64,000 nucleotides of DNA from contig QRDG01001831.1 of the NCBI GenBank assembly GCA_012064385.1, positions 248,001 to 312,000 on the forward strand. Direction: 5' to 3'. The notes under the pieces were generated by a model. It was not told where the DNA came from. It did no database searches and saw only the letters and a list, made by a program, of their open reading frames with translations. Source of the DNA: Puccinellia tenuiflora (lineage: Eukaryota; Streptophyta; Magnoliopsida; Poales; Poaceae). The translations under genes and the position numbers were made by a program. Positions 22,111 to 34,012 of the stretch are shown one piece after another; positions within the stretch are counted from its first letter, which is position 1, and the number at the start of each line of letters is the position of its first letter.

Positions 22111-22607
22111 CTATGCGCTAGTCAGGCTTGATGACACCCTGACCGTCTTGCCGGCGTCCGTCGGGTGTACTTGATGGGCCCTTGTGTCGTCGCTTGGGTT
22201 GAATGCCGCGTCCTTGGATGATTTCTTCCGTGGTGGGAACAGGGTCTTGTCGTTGTCGACTGCCATCATCTCCAGGTGCTCGTCCATCCCGAAGAACTCA
22301 GAAATCCTGCTGAACTCGCGGTCGCAGCTATCAGACCGGTCGAAGTCGCCTTTCACCGTGATGACACCCTTTGGTCCCGGCATCTTGAGCAGGAGGTAGG
22401 CGTAGTGGGGCACTGCCATGAATCTGGCGAAGGCTGGACGACCCAGTATGGCGTGATATTGTGATTTCCAGTCGACTACCTCGAAGTCGATCGCCTCTCG
22501 CTGGAAGTTTTCGGGTGTGCCGAATATAACATCGAGTGTAATGGTTCCCATGGGCGTGACTGCTTGCCCTGGTACTATACCGTGGAAGGTATTTGCTGAT
22601 GGCGTTA
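22111..22607 (-). pseudogene. Tat element protease C-terminal section and linker
   Basis: Encodes TPENFQREAIDFEVVDWKS and YHAILGRPAFARFMAVPHY, the conserved region between the aspartic protease and reverse transcriptase of Gypsy elements (LGRP motif). It ends in an in-frame TAG at 22111-22113, apparently a point mutation since the same frame continues into the polymerase. At its upstream side it is cut by the solo LTR; the reading frame agrees with the gag side once the 544-bp insertion (LTR plus one TSD copy) is allowed for. Confidence 0.88.
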
Positions 22608-23151
22608 TGATATGGGCACGACGGGGGAGGTGCAGCCCAATTTCAGGACTCCGCCAAGCTAGTATATTTTGTATCAGTCTTATTTGTAATAATTAGTTTT
22701 AAATAATTATTAGAGTTGAGTATGGGCCTGTCCAACTCAACTAGGGCGTGGCCCACTAGTGGGGCAGTACTGTAGCGCGTACTGTAGCTACAGTACGGCC
22801 GCACCCCTTCCCCTCATATAAGGAGCTGCTAGGCATCGTTTTAGGGTTAGCTTTGAGTTTAGATTAAAAACAGTCCATAGACTTTGAGCTCCATTAGTGA
22901 AGCTTCCCTCCGGGGACGGCGATGCCGTTTATCAGTTTGTAATAAAGATTGCTGCGGAGGTTCTTGTGTTCATCAAGGATTGTCGTACTTTGGTTGGAGG
23001 CGTGGTGATCTTCATCACGTTGCTTGCTGGATTCGTTCCTCTTCTCCAGGTTTGCGTTCATCGTTAAATTGGGAGAATTACTATCCGGGTTACTCGCTGT
23101 GAAAGATCGGGCAAAACTTTAGGATCATCCCCTTTGATCCTTATCACGTTA
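22603..23151 (+). mobile_element. Solo LTR (family F) inside the Tat protease region
   Basis: A 539-bp unit (22608-23146) starts TGATATGGGCACGACGG and ends GATCCTTATCA, and is flanked by the exact 5-bp duplication CGTTA (22603-22607 and 23147-23151). It has a promoter-like CATATAAGG (about 22817) and AATAAAG (about 22941). No primer-binding site or internal region is present, so it is a solo LTR left by recombination. A related copy is at 48042-48583. Confidence 0.93.
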
Positions 23152-25957
23152 GGTTGGATGTTGATCTGTTCATCCTCCTCAGGGTGTCGGCGAAGATGAT
23201 ATTGATACCGCTGCCTCCATCCATGAACACCTTTTTCAAGGTGTACTCCCCGATCTGAGCTTCGACTACCAGAGCAGCGTGCCCGGGTCGTGGTATCGCC
23301 GGCGGGTGGTCCGCTCTGGAGAAAGTGATCGCTGTTTCTGAGCCTCTCAGGTAATCGGGTACTGCAGGTGGATTGGTGAGTGCTTGGTAGACCTGGCGGG
23401 TGATGATTTTCTGGGTCCTGTTGGAAGGACGTCCCTTCTGTATCATGTTGATCTGCCCACGTGCTGCCGGGAACACGTTAGTAGGATCCTGCGGCTGTGG
23501 CTGTGGTTGTTGTTGCTGTTGCGGGTAGAAGGCCAGCGCTGCTTGCGCTGGGTTGGCGACTGGAGGAGGAGGTGGCGCCTGGAGGGCCAGCTGTGCGGCT
23601 GGCTGTGCCACGGGTGCCGCTTGATTATCACGCTGACCGTTCTGAGGGACTATTCGCGCAAACGCCCTGTATATCTTACGCGCCTTTCTGCAATCCTTCA
23701 ATAGGTGGCGGGATCCCCACTTGCCTGTTTCTGGGTCCCTAAACATATGATGCTTGCAGGGTTGCTCTAACTCTTCTTCTTCGGTCAGTGGGCGTCTCCG
23801 CCACTCGCGCTTGCGACTTCCGTCTCCATGGTAGCCGCTGCCACCGTCCTGGTTGTACTGCCTTTCACTCTCACGGGGGGTTTCGAATCCCGCCGCTACT
23901 AACTCAATCGAGTCGTTGCCGACGTAACGCGGCTTCTTCTTTAGGCGCCCTTCTCGCCAGTTGCTAGGTCCTGCTTCTTGCCTCGGAGATCGTGGTGCCT
24001 CACGAACAGAGTCTTCTCCATCTGCCCACTGGTTGGCTATCTGCATGAGTTCGATCATGTTCCTCGGCCTAAGCCTACCAAACTCCTCACGGAGGTCGCG
24101 GCGGTAAACGCCGTGCATGAATGCGTCCATTACCCTGTCTTCTGAGGTGGCTCCGTCCATGGTGTTGCGAAGTAAGGTCCACCGCTGGATGTACGAACGG
24201 AGTGGCTCGTCTCGACCTTGCTTGCATGCCTGGAGCTCAATGAGGGTTGTTGGCCTTGCGTATGTCCCCAGAAAGCTCTTCACGAAGGCGTTCCTGAACT
24301 CGTCCCAGGTGCTGAAAGCGTCCCTGGGTTGAGTGTTGAGCCACCCGCGAGCAGATCCCGTGAGCATCAACTGGATGTACTGCATGGCAGTAGTCGAAGT
24401 ACCACCTTGACAGCTGCACGCGATGAGGTAGTCTTCCAGCCAGTCCCTTGGGTCTTGCTTCCCGTCATACTTGGGTGTCTCCGCTGTTAGCTTGAAGCCT
24501 TTGGGCATCTTCGTGTCACGGATGTTGAAGCTGAAACATGCGGCTCCGCGTGGCTCGAAGTCGTCGTCGTCGTAGTCGTTGGCTTGTGCACTCGCCGCTC
24601 GCATCCGTCGACTGCGGTCCACCCTTCTCTGTGCGACGACGTTACGGACATCTTCGCCTGGCTGCGGCTGTCGCAGTCGAATTGGGGCTGGGTCTGCAAG
24701 TGGTGCGGGTTCACGATCACGGTGGCCTCGATTCTCGTGCACCCTTTCTGCTGGTGCTGACTTTGCCAGGACTTCCTCGACTTCCCTGAGGGATTGAATT
24801 TGTCGCCTATGAAGGCGGGCGTGGGCATCACCCTCCGGCGGCTGTGTTAGTCGCAGGTAGGTTTCGACCGCCATGAGGGCCGAAGCGGGTGTTTTGGGGA
24901 CGGGGATTCCGTCCGCATCCTCTGTCATGAATGACGACTCCAGATTGCGAGTGAGGTGGGCGCGATCAGCTTCTGGCACCCGTGGCATGCGAGCCCTGTG
25001 ACGTCCTCCTTGCGAGACTTCCTCCGATCCGGCCAAGAACGAGTGTGCTGCCCTCCTGGCACTCGACGCGTCGGCTAGTTCTTTGCGCCGAATCAGATCG
25101 GCCTTCTCTTGGCGGACTCGCTCGGACTCCTTCCAAAGCAAGTATTGGACCGCCAGTTGGTCCTCTCGGGGTTCATCTGGTGAAGGGAACGTGCCTTCGT
25201 CCACGTGCTTCATGGCCTGGATCGCCATCTCCCGAGTGATGGTGAGTCTTGTCACCCTGTCCGGCATGGTCACCTCCAGCGGGTATACGGGTTCCCCGCC
25301 GTTGGATCTTGCTGGGCTGGCCATATAGACTTGCGCGGGGTAAACCCGTCGAGTGGGGCTGATGCTCCCAGTCCTGCTTCCTTCGTCCGAGCTATGCTCA
25401 GAGTCGAAGATCACAGCGACGTGGCGGGTGCCACGGCCACTGCTACTGGCGACTCCGCGATGCGGAGGCGCGATTGGCGTAGATCTTGGCTTCATCCGGG
25501 GCGCGGACAAGAAGGTCGAGGTAGACTTGTTTCGCGCCGGGGTTGCAGTGCATGCGATTTTTCTGGTGACCGCGGGTGTGGTCACCGCAGTCGCCGTTGA
25601 TGCGGTCGTAGATGGTGCTGACGCAGTCGAAGTGGACGCGATCTTCATGGCAGTCGATGACGCCATTGCCGTGGCCGCAGTAGATGCGATCTTCGCGGCG
25701 GGTGAAGCCGCGGTCGGCGCAGTCGATGTAGATGCTGGCGCGTCCGTCGCGCGCAACGTGGCCAGCGTGGGCCGGAGCGTTCCACGACTGTCTACCAGAT
25801 AGCGCAGAATACCGAAGGTAATCCACGTGCTCTGCTGCACCTCAGCGTACGTCGGGAGATCCGCCGGCGAGTGGTGGACAAACTCGAGGAAGCCGGTGTA
25901 GATCGACTCCCTGGCGCTGATGCCGTTCTTCATTGCTGATGAGGCCGGCACAACCAT
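23152..25957 (-). pseudogene. Tat element gag and protease active-site section
   Basis: I place the start at the ATG at 25955-25957, 38 bp inside the internal region; the open frame before it overlaps the primer site and LTR. The N-terminal 300 residues are an Ala/Ser/Thr-rich low-complexity region. The retrotransposon gag domain follows (PKYDGKQDPRDWLEDYLIAC, WLNTQPRDAFSTWDEFRNAF, RPTTLIELQACKQGRDEPLR), then a CX-H-type segment (CKHHMFRDPETGKWG, HLLKDCRKARK) in the knuckle position and a Gln/Pro-rich linker. The aspartic protease begins with KVFMDGGSGINIIFADTLRRM (active-site D in MDGGS). The frame is open to 23152, where the solo LTR interrupts it. Confidence 0.9.
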
Positions 25958-25977
25958 GACTCCAACGATCTGTTCTT

Positions 25978-25995
25978 CCCACAGACGGCGCCAAT
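25978..25995 (-). promoter_or_regulatory. Tat element primer-binding site
   Basis: On the minus strand TTGGCGCCGTCTGTGGG directly follows the 5' LTR. This word is the usual primer site of grass Tat elements (arginine tRNA type as far as I recall; not verified). Confidence 0.75.
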
Positions 25996-26414
25996 TGACG
26001 AGGAGTAGACTCGGCAAATCCCAAGGTTGTGTACCCCGGGTTGATTGAGGGGGAGAGAGTATGAACGTTGGTGGCTGTGACGGCTAACAGGGGGCGAGTT
26101 TACCCAGGTTCGGCCCCTCGAGGTGAGGTAAAGACCTACTCCTGCTTGTCTGGTATTATCGAGGTGGCTACAATGGTGAGATGGAAATCTCGCTAGGGTT
26201 TGTGTGCTGCTTGCTTGACCTAGATGACGCACCCTCCTGGCCTTTATATCACATGCCAGGTCTCGGGTGGACGGTGCGGATTGCACGTTACAGAATAAGG
26301 AAAACCATCACCGGCCTAACCAGCTACTTGGGCCACACGGTACACTTCATGGGCCTCTCTTGGCGTGACCCAGGTACCACCACCGTGGGGCACCCGAAAG
26401 GTAGCCCCACAACA
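25996..26414 (-). repeat. Tat element 5' LTR (right copy)
   Basis: 419 bp, plus strand TGACGAGGAG to CCCACAACA, followed by GGCCT. Four differences from the left copy. The short open frames in both LTRs are not regarded as genes. Confidence 0.95.
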
Positions 26415-26419
26415 GGCCT

Positions 26420-26799
26420 CCTTGTTCGGTACGTCCACGCCTGTACGCGACGCGGGGGGCTTTTCGGCCGTCACGTACGCGGGCCAGGACGGGGGCGTGT
26501 CCCACGCGTTAGCTGGCCGCCGCCACGTGGCGCCCTACCAACGACCATCAAGTGACCTTCCCAAAGGGAACTCTTTTTTAAGATGTACACATCGCTCTTT
26601 TGTCCGCCCCCAACTTTTGAGGTCAGTTTGAGCTCGCGTCGCACAACGTTCAAATGTGCCCTCCATTTCAGAAATAGTACACTATAACAAAGCTCGTGGG
26701 TTTCTAGCCTATCATCACACGTCCCTTGTTAGTGTTGACGTGTCTGTTTGGTATTGGTCATTCTCTCGTCATTGATTTTTGACACGCAAGCCCACCTTC
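26420..26799. other. Sequence flanking the Tat element
   Basis: This is the other half of the DNA that held the TTTGTAC array before the Tat insertion. The words ACGCGGGGGGCTT and TACGCGGG on this side and ACGCGGGGGCTTCG on the left side (about 12555) suggest a shared repeat around the insertion point. No gene is seen. Confidence 0.4.
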
Positions 26800-27237
26800 T
26801 GGTGCGGATAGGGTCCCGATTTTCCACAGAATCGACCAAGAACGCGAAAAACACCAAGAACATGAAGAACACAGGAGGAAGTCTCGGATAGCAACCACGA
26901 TACAACCTACCTTGATAAGTCCCTTTTCCCTCACCGGTAGGAGCAACCGGACCAATAGAATCACGAAGAGAGACCGTGAGGTAGAATCTTCGGGAGAGAT
27001 TGGTGAGTGCGCGGTAGAATCACAAGTATGAGAGACCCGTAGGTAGAATCACACTTGGGAGAGACCTTGCACAAAGAGGGGCCTTGTACATCACCTAGAT
27101 GAGATCTAGAGTGGCCATGTCAATCCACAAAGGGAAGGTAGGAGCAAGAGCTCTTAGTTTTGTCTAATTCTTAGTCTAACCTAGATCTGAGCAGAGAGGA
27201 GACTATAAATAGTCTAGCCACGAAGGGGTAAGTGGGG
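26800..27237 (-). repeat. Truncated LTR, family H copy 1
   Basis: Homologous to copy 2 just to the right with an offset of about 450 bp: shared words are CCCTTTTCCCTCACCGGTAGG, GAGGTAGAATCTTCGGGAGAG and GACTATAAATAGTCTA. It lacks the terminal dinucleotides on the left and the GC-rich minisatellite on the right, so it is a fragment. The orientation follows from similarity of the layout to the minus-strand C2 LTR. Confidence 0.65.
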
Positions 27238-27866
27238 GTGGTGTAGCTCGTGGCCCAATCTTCACGGATAGACGGGTGGCAAGCGGTGAACGCGAAGAAC
27301 CAAAAGGGGAAAACACAAAGATAAACGGGCTGACTCGGATCGCAACCGCAAGAAGGACTTACCCTTGGAGTTCCTTTTCCCTCACCGGTAGGATTAACCG
27401 GACCAATAGAATCCTGAAGAGAGACCGCGAGGTAGAATCTTCGGGAGAGATTAGTGAGCGGACGGTAGAATCACAAGCATGAGAGACCCAAAGGTAGAAT
27501 CATACTTATGAGAGACCGTACACAAAGAGGGGCCTTGTAGATCACCTAGACAAGTCTAGTGTGTCCATGAATTCCACAAAGGGAAGGTAGGAGCAAAGCT
27601 CAAAGTTCTATTCTTAGTCTAACCCTAGATCTGAGGGAGGTAGGGGGTATTTATAGTCTATTACAAAACGGGGCAGAAACGCGGGGAACCGGCCTGGGGG
27701 CCGGCCGGCCCCTGGGAGGCCGGCGGGATCAGGCGGGCGACCGGCCTGGGGGCCGGCCTAGGCCGGCTGGGAGGCCGGTGGGCTCAGGTGGGTGGCCGGC
27801 CTGGGGTCCGGCCTGGGCCGGCTGGGAGGCCGGCGGGCTCAGGAGGGTGGCCGGCCTGGGGGCCAG
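27238..27866 (-). repeat. Truncated LTR, family H copy 2, with GGCCGG minisatellite
   Basis: Begins TGGTGTAGCTCGTGGCCCAATCTTCACGG, which parallels the terminus TGATGTAGGGCTAGGCCCGATCTTCACGG of the C2/E LTRs. It includes TATTTATAGTC and then about 180 bp of CCGGCCTGGGGGCCGG-type repeats (27685-27866), where the G1 sequence interrupts it. It shares promoter layout and minisatellite with C2 and E, but the sequence between is different. Confidence 0.65.
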
Positions 27867-29584
27867 TGAAAGAACAAGCTATGCCCAAGATGTCGCCCAG
27901 AGGGGGGTGAATAGGCGATTAACACCTTTTCTAATTAGGGGCTTGATAATTGCGGAATAAAACTATGTGTTTAAATAAACAAGCCAACAACCTAATATTC
28001 TAGGTTCACCTATGTGCACCAACAACTTATGCTAAGCAATTCAAGCAACAAGGTGATAGCAAGATATGAACTTCAAACACGAAGGCTATCACAATGTAAA
28101 TTGCATAAGTAAAGCTTGGGTATAGAAATAACCGAGGCACGCGGAGACGAGGATGTATTCCCGAGTTCCCCCTTGTTAAGGGAGTACGTCTCGTTGGAGG
28201 GGTGTGAGCTCGCCACAAGAGGCCTACTCAAGATGCCACAAAGGCCTCACCCTATTCTCCGATGAACCGCACCCAAGGGTTTGGTTCACCTTCCACTATC
28301 GGAATCCTTCGAGACGGATTTCGGAGCCCTTTTACAACTTGCTTGGGGCACACACCCACAACTCAATTGGGGGCTTCCAAATTGTACCGAAGCTTCACAA
28401 CCGAAGTCTTCGCGGCACCTCCAACCGTTTAGGGTACACAATGCACCCAAAAGGCACAAAGTTCTTGGGAACACAATGCACCCAAGAGTAACAAGCTTCT
28501 CAACGTCGATCTTCACGTATCACCGTTGGGAGAGCAACCCGATGCAACAAATGCAAAAAGGCAAGAACACACTAAGTGGTCAAATCCTTCACTCTCAAAT
28601 TCCAACCAAGCAACAAATGCTATGGAGGGAATAAGAGAAGAAGAACAAAGGGGATGAACACAAAGCAACCCCAAATCTAGATCCACTAGGTTCCCCTCAC
28701 TTAGAGGAGATTTTGATTGGTGGAATGGTAGATCTAGATCTCCTCTCTTGAATCCCTAAGTTTGGGCAAGAATCATTGAAGGGATTGAGAGGAATCAAGC
28801 TCACAAGGTTAGCAACAAAGGAGGAGAGATGAAAACAAGTGAGCAGAGTGATCAACCAGGTTTTGGGGAAGAAGGAGGCTTTTTATAGCCTCCCCCCAAA
28901 ACTAGCCGTTACAGCCTTTTCAGGCCAGAGACTCCGGTGTAAGTGGGCCGGAGACTCCGGCCTGGGCCGGACATTCCGGCCAGGCTCCGGGTACACCGGG
29001 TCATCGGGGAAGGCCGGATATTCCGGTCCAGAGGGGCGGAGACTCCGGCCAGGCCGGAGACTCCGGACCTTCTCCGGGGGTGTTCCGGACCCCTATCCAG
29101 TACCGCACCACAAAGACGCAAACGAGCTGTGAAAACCTGGGGCCGGAGATTCCGGGTCCCTTGGGCCGGAGACTCCGGTCCATCTCCGGGGAACCTCCGG
29201 ACCCCAGTCCAGAACCGCACCACACAAACTCATTCGGCAGCGAAAAGCAGGAGACCGGAGACTCCGGGTCCTTTGGGGCGGAGACTCCGGACCATCTCTG
29301 GGGTAGATCCAAACAGTGAAATCAGAACCCCATAACTTTTGTAAATGAACTCCGTTTTCGATAATCTTGGACTCGATGGAAACGTCACAACGAGCACAAC
29401 AAGATTATGCAGAGAAATATCATAATCCAACATAATATTGTAAAGACCAAAAGGGGAAGGGTCAACCTCTATTTCGCAAACCGCAAATGACATATCTTTT
29501 GTAAAAGAAGTCCAAAAGAGATGAAACCACTTTTGTTGGAAAGAGGACGACAAATGCAACCTTTGAAAATGGCAAACAAGTAGT
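27867..29584 (+). repeat. LTR-type sequence G1 with CCGGAGACTCCGG repeats, interrupted by C1
   Basis: Starts TGAAAGAACAAG and soon contains CCCAGAGGGGGGTGAATAGGCG, the start layout seen again in G2 at 55022. G1 and G2 also share about 230 bp around GAGGATGTATTCCCGAGTTCC and GCACCCAAGGGTTTGGTTCACC. Positions 28920-29300 contain many copies of the palindrome-like CCGGAGACTCCGG. I infer a long LTR of a large retrotransposon of unresolved superfamily. C1 inserted at 29584; the rest of G1 is not seen. Confidence 0.55.
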
Positions 29585-30505
29585 TGATATGGCTAAGGTA
29601 GTCCGATCTTTCGATGAGATAGAGATACGTCGATTCTGGTGGAGTTCGACCTTGGCGATCCGACTTCCACGTACTAGTACGCAGCGCCTATGCAATCGCT
29701 AAACCAATCTCCGGGAGTTACCGATCCTGCAGCAGCACGATCAGCCTGACCAATCGGTCTAGTTCTACCTGCGATCGAGGAACAAGTAAGAACCAAAGAT
29801 GCAATCACGAAATTGCGGATGAAGTATGAGCTTTATTGAAAAGGCGGGATTTCGTAAGCGGTCTTGATCTGGTCGTTGGACACAAACCGAGTACACGAAG
29901 TTGCAGCAGTTGGCTAACTTTTAACTAAACAAAATCCGAGTCTAAAGGATGACCTAACGGGGGTATATAAGGAGGAGAGGTGTGGGATTTCGTCCAGCCA
30001 TGGGGTGGCGGCCGAATCCTACCCTAGGAAGGCTTTCCTCCTTAGATACGGACTCTAAAACTGCCTATTAAAAGGTATCTCGAAAATACATGGGCCTGGC
30101 CCAAAAACGAGGTGGCGCAGCACCTATGAAAAGCCTTGGACGAAATTCATTAATTGATATCTTCTAAAATTCGTCCAAGCCTTCAAGCATCTTTATGGTG
30201 ACTTCAAATCACAGTAGTCTCCATTGGTAGCGTCATCATCTCCGTTGGTTGCACTCCTGCTGCCATCTCCTCCAACGTACATGCTCCATAGCTTGTCCCT
30301 CTCATCCATGCTTGGTCCATCATTCCTAAGAGAGACAAACACATTTGATTTAGGCAGCATCATATTCTCATGAATATTAGGACTAGCTTGTAAGAACGAA
30401 AGTACCTGTTGATTAAGTTGACGTGCACGAGCTCTAGTCATAGGTCCTTGTAATGTAGGTGGTGTAGTAGTGGCGGTTGCATCTATAGCAGGGATGTCCT
30501 CATCA
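29585..30505 (-). repeat. C1 3' LTR, also encoding the pol C terminus
   Basis: 921 bp, bounded by TGATATGGCTAAGG and GATGTCCTCATCA on the plus strand. A purine tract (CAAGAAGGGGAGGA on the minus strand) precedes it. The frame of pol continues into this LTR as far as 30193 and encodes DEDIPAI, GPMTRARARQLNQQVLSFL and a tail of about 60 residues. Confidence 0.92.
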
Positions 30506-32535
30506 TCCTCCCCTTCTTGAATTGAAGTCGTCCTCGACGCCATCTCATCATTCTATCCCAAATATGGCTTCAAATCTGCAATGTTAAATGCGGGACTATC
30601 CCCAAAATCTGCAGGCAACTCAAGTTTATATGCATTATCATTTATTTTCTCTAACACCTTAAAAGGACCATCAGCTCGTGGCATTAACTTGGACTTGCGC
30701 AAATCAGGAAAACGATCTTTGCGCAAATGTAACCAAACAAGATCTCCAGGTTCAAACACAATTTTCTTTCTCCCCTTATCCCCATACATTTTATATTTTG
30801 CATTCATGCGTTCAATATTTTCTTTAACAGTGGCATGCAACTTTAACACCAAATCAGCACGTTGTGTAGCATCTAGATCATTTGGCACCGATGATGGAAG
30901 AGGCAATAAATCAATAGGTGCACGAGGAACAAAACCATACACAACCTCAAAAGGACACATTTTAGTAGTAGAATGCATGGAACGATTATAAGCAAATTCG
31001 ATATGAGGCAAGCATTCTTCCCACTTTTTTAAATTCTGTTTTAAAACAGCCCTTAACATAGTAGACAAAGTTCTATTAACCACTTCAGTTTGCCCATCAG
31101 TTTGGGGATGACATGTAGTACTAAATAGCAACTTAGTTCCCAACTTTGCCCATAAGCATCTCCAAAAATGGCTAAGAAATTTAGTGTCACGATCTGAAAC
31201 TATAGTATTTGGCACACCATGCAAACGAACAATTTCACAAAAAAACAAATCAGCAACATGTGTGGCATCATCAGTTTTGTGACAGGGAATAAAGTGTGCC
31301 ATTTTCGAAAATCTATCCACAACAACAAAAATACTATCCCTCCCCTTCTGTGTGCGAGGCAATCCCAAAACAAAGTCCATAGAAATATCCTCCCAAGGCA
31401 CACTAGGGACAGGAAGAGGCATATATAAACCATGTGGATTAAGACGTGACTTAGCTTTTTGACATGTTGTGCAGCGGCCAACAAATCTCTCAATGTCCCG
31501 ACGCATTCGTGGCCAAAAGAAGTGTGCAGCAAGGACGTCCTCCGTCTTCTTCACACCAAAATGACCCATCAATCCTCCTGCATGTGCTTCCTGCAACAAC
31601 AAAAGACGAACGGAACTATCTGGAATGCAAAGTTTGTTAGCGCGGAACACAAATCCATCATTGAGGACGAATTTGTTCCAAGTTCTCCCTTCTTTACAAT
31701 TCTGCAACACATCTTTGAAATCAACATCATGTATATATTGTTCTTTAATGGTTTCCAATCCAAAAAATTTGAAGTCAAGCTGAGACAACATAGTATAGCG
31801 TCGTGATAAAGCATCAGTAATAACATTGTCTTTACCCTTTTTGTGTTTAATGACATAAGGAAAAGACTCAATAAATTCAACCCACTTAGCATGACGACGG
31901 TTCAGTTTTGTTTGACTACGAATATGCTTTAAAGATTCATGATCAGAATGTATAACAAATTCTTTAGGCCATAAATAATGTTGCCAAGTTTCTAAAGTCT
32001 GAACAAGAGCATATAATTCCTTATCATAAGTTGAATAGTTCAGACTAGGCCCACTCAATTTTTCACTAAAATATGCAACAGGTTTTCCATCTTGTAATAA
32101 CACACCTCCCAACCCAATTCCACTAGCATCACATTCAAGCTCAAAAGTCTTATTAAAATCAGGAAGTTGGAGCAAAGGAGCATGTGTTAACTTATCTTTC
32201 AATAGCATGAAAGCCTCCTGTTGTGCATTGCCCCAAACAAAGGGCACGTCCTTCTTTGTAAGCTCATTCAGCGGCGCTGCAATAGACCCAAAGTCTTTGA
32301 CAAAACGCCGGTAGAACCCAGCGAGGCTAAGGAAACTCCTCACTTGGGTGACCGTTAGCGGAGTCGGCCAACTCGAAATCACCTCAATCTTTGCGGGATC
32401 CACTTCAATGCCCTGCGCGGTAACAACATAGCCAAGAAACACAACTCGGTCGGTGCAAAAGGTGCACTTCTCAAGGTTACCAAATAAACGTGCAGCACGC
32501 AAAGCATCAAAAACAGCACGCAAAATGAGCCACAT
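30193..32535 (-). pseudogene. C1 pol: RNase H, integrase and C-terminal tail
   Basis: From 32535 down the frame encodes the end of reverse transcriptase (CTFCTDRVVFLGYVV), RNase H (FELECDASGIGLGGVL, LNYSTYDKELYALV, VIHSDHESLKHI), the integrase zinc region (HAGGLMGHFGVKKTEDVL, CTTCQKAKSR) and core (WEDISMDFVLGLPR, TIVSDRDTKF, DGQTEVVNRTL), then NIADLKPYLG at 30553. An in-frame TAG at about 30553-30555 separates this from NDEMASRTTS and the tail in the LTR. There is no classical chromodomain; the tail is the CR-motif type. At the 5' end a 1-bp insertion near 32535 breaks the link to the polymerase section. Confidence 0.92.
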
Positions 32536-34012
32536 GATCCTCTAAAGATTTGCTGTAAATCAATATATCATCAAAGTAGACCACCACAAAACGTCCAATG
32601 AAAGCACGCAAAACTTCATGCATTAATCTCATGAAAGTACTAGGAGCATTAGTTAAACCAAAAGGCATCACTAACCACTCATAGAGACCAAATTTTGTTT
32701 TGAATGCTGTTTTCCATTCATCTCCTAATTTCATACGAATTTGGTGGTAACCACTACGCAAATCAACTTTAGAGAACATGGTAGAGCCACTCAATTCATC
32801 AAGCATATCATCCAAACGTGGTATAGGGTGTCTATAACGAATTGTGATATTATTAATAGCCCTACAATCAGTACACATGCGAGAAGAACCATCTTTCTTT
32901 GGTACCAAAAGAATAGGAACAGCACATGGACTAAGAGACTCACGAACATAACCTTTGTCGAGTAGTTCTTGAATTTGTCGTTCAATCTCTTTCGTCTCCT
33001 CAGGGTTGGTACGGTAGGCTGCACGGTTTGGAAGCGAAGCACCCGGTATGAGATCAATTTGGTGCTCTATTCCTCGAATAGGTGGCAGCCCCGGTGGCAT
33101 CTCCTTGGGAAAAACGTCCGCATACTCCTGCAAAATGTTAGCAACAGCGGGTGGCAAAGAGGAAGGCATATCGTCAAAAGAAAACAGGACCTCTTTGCAT
33201 ATGATTGCGTAACAAACAGAAGTATTCACATCCAAGTCAGAAATACCAGATTTGGTAGCAAGTAAAGTTGGATGCTTCAAACGAATTTCATTAGGTAATT
33301 TGGAACCAGATTTAGTAGTATTCTTATGTGGCATCACTTCATTAGCAACAATCTGGTTTTCACTCTTTTGTTTCTCCTGATTTTTTGCTCTACTAGCTCT
33401 AGCAAGATCATCTTTCAAAATATGTTCAGGAGTCCTAGGTTTAAGACCAAATTTCTTTCCATCATGCATAAGAGTGTAATGATTAGTTCTACCATTATGC
33501 ACAGATTCTTTATCATATTGCCATGGTCTACCAAGTAACAATGAACAAGCTTGCATGGGCACAACATCACAATCAACAAAATCAGAACATGTCCCAATAT
33601 TAAAATGCACACGTGTAGTTCGTGTTACCTTTAGTCTACCTGTGCTGTCGAACCATTGAATATGGTATGGGTGGGGGTGCTGCCGTGTAGGGAGAGAAAG
33701 CTTCTCCACCATCTCAATGCTTGCTAAATTATTGCAGCTTCCACCATCAATGATGATTCGAATAGCACGGTCCTTCACAACACCGCGTGTGTGAAACAAG
33801 TTGTGGCGCTGATTCTGTTCTTGACTAAGCTGCACACTCAAAGCGCGATGTGCAACCAAGCTCCTATAATTATCAGCATCCTCAGCGCCAATGACCTCTA
33901 TGTCCTGCTCAGAATCTTCATTATCTTCTTGTTGTGCAGAAATAAGCGCGAGAGTCTCTTCATCATAATCACTTGCAGAATCATACTCTCCATCTTCACG
34001 CACGATCATCAC
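32507..34012 (-). pseudogene. C1 pol: protease and reverse transcriptase
   Basis: Encodes the aspartic protease (IRIIIDGGSCNNLASIEM) and LLLGRPWQYD, the hinge DVFPKEMPPGLPPIRGIEHQ, and a near-complete Gypsy reverse transcriptase: LVPKKDGSSRMCTDCRAIN, MFSKVDLRSGYHQIRM, MPFGLTNAPSTFMRLM and the catalytic VVYFDDILIYS at about 32550. The same frame is shared with the gag section above 34052, separated by one TAG codon in the zinc knuckle. Confidence 0.92.

Larger units (their letters stand above)
12581..26419 (-). mobile_element. Tat-type Gypsy LTR retrotransposon with antisense gene (Grande/RIRE2-like)
   Basis: Two 419-bp LTRs (12586-13004 and 25996-26414) are flanked by the 5-bp duplication GGCCT (12581-12585, 26415-26419). 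Gag-pol is on the minus strand, so the right LTR is the 5' one. The order protease, reverse transcriptase, RNase H, integrase marks it as Gypsy. The extra antisense gene between integrase and 3' LTR and the tandem repeats beside it are hallmarks of the Tat lineage. The LTRs differ at 4 of 419 positions by hand count, so the insertion is young. It is inactivated by one in-frame stop, one frameshift and a solo-LTR insertion in the protease region. Length is 13.8 kb including the 544-bp nested insertion. Confidence 0.93.
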
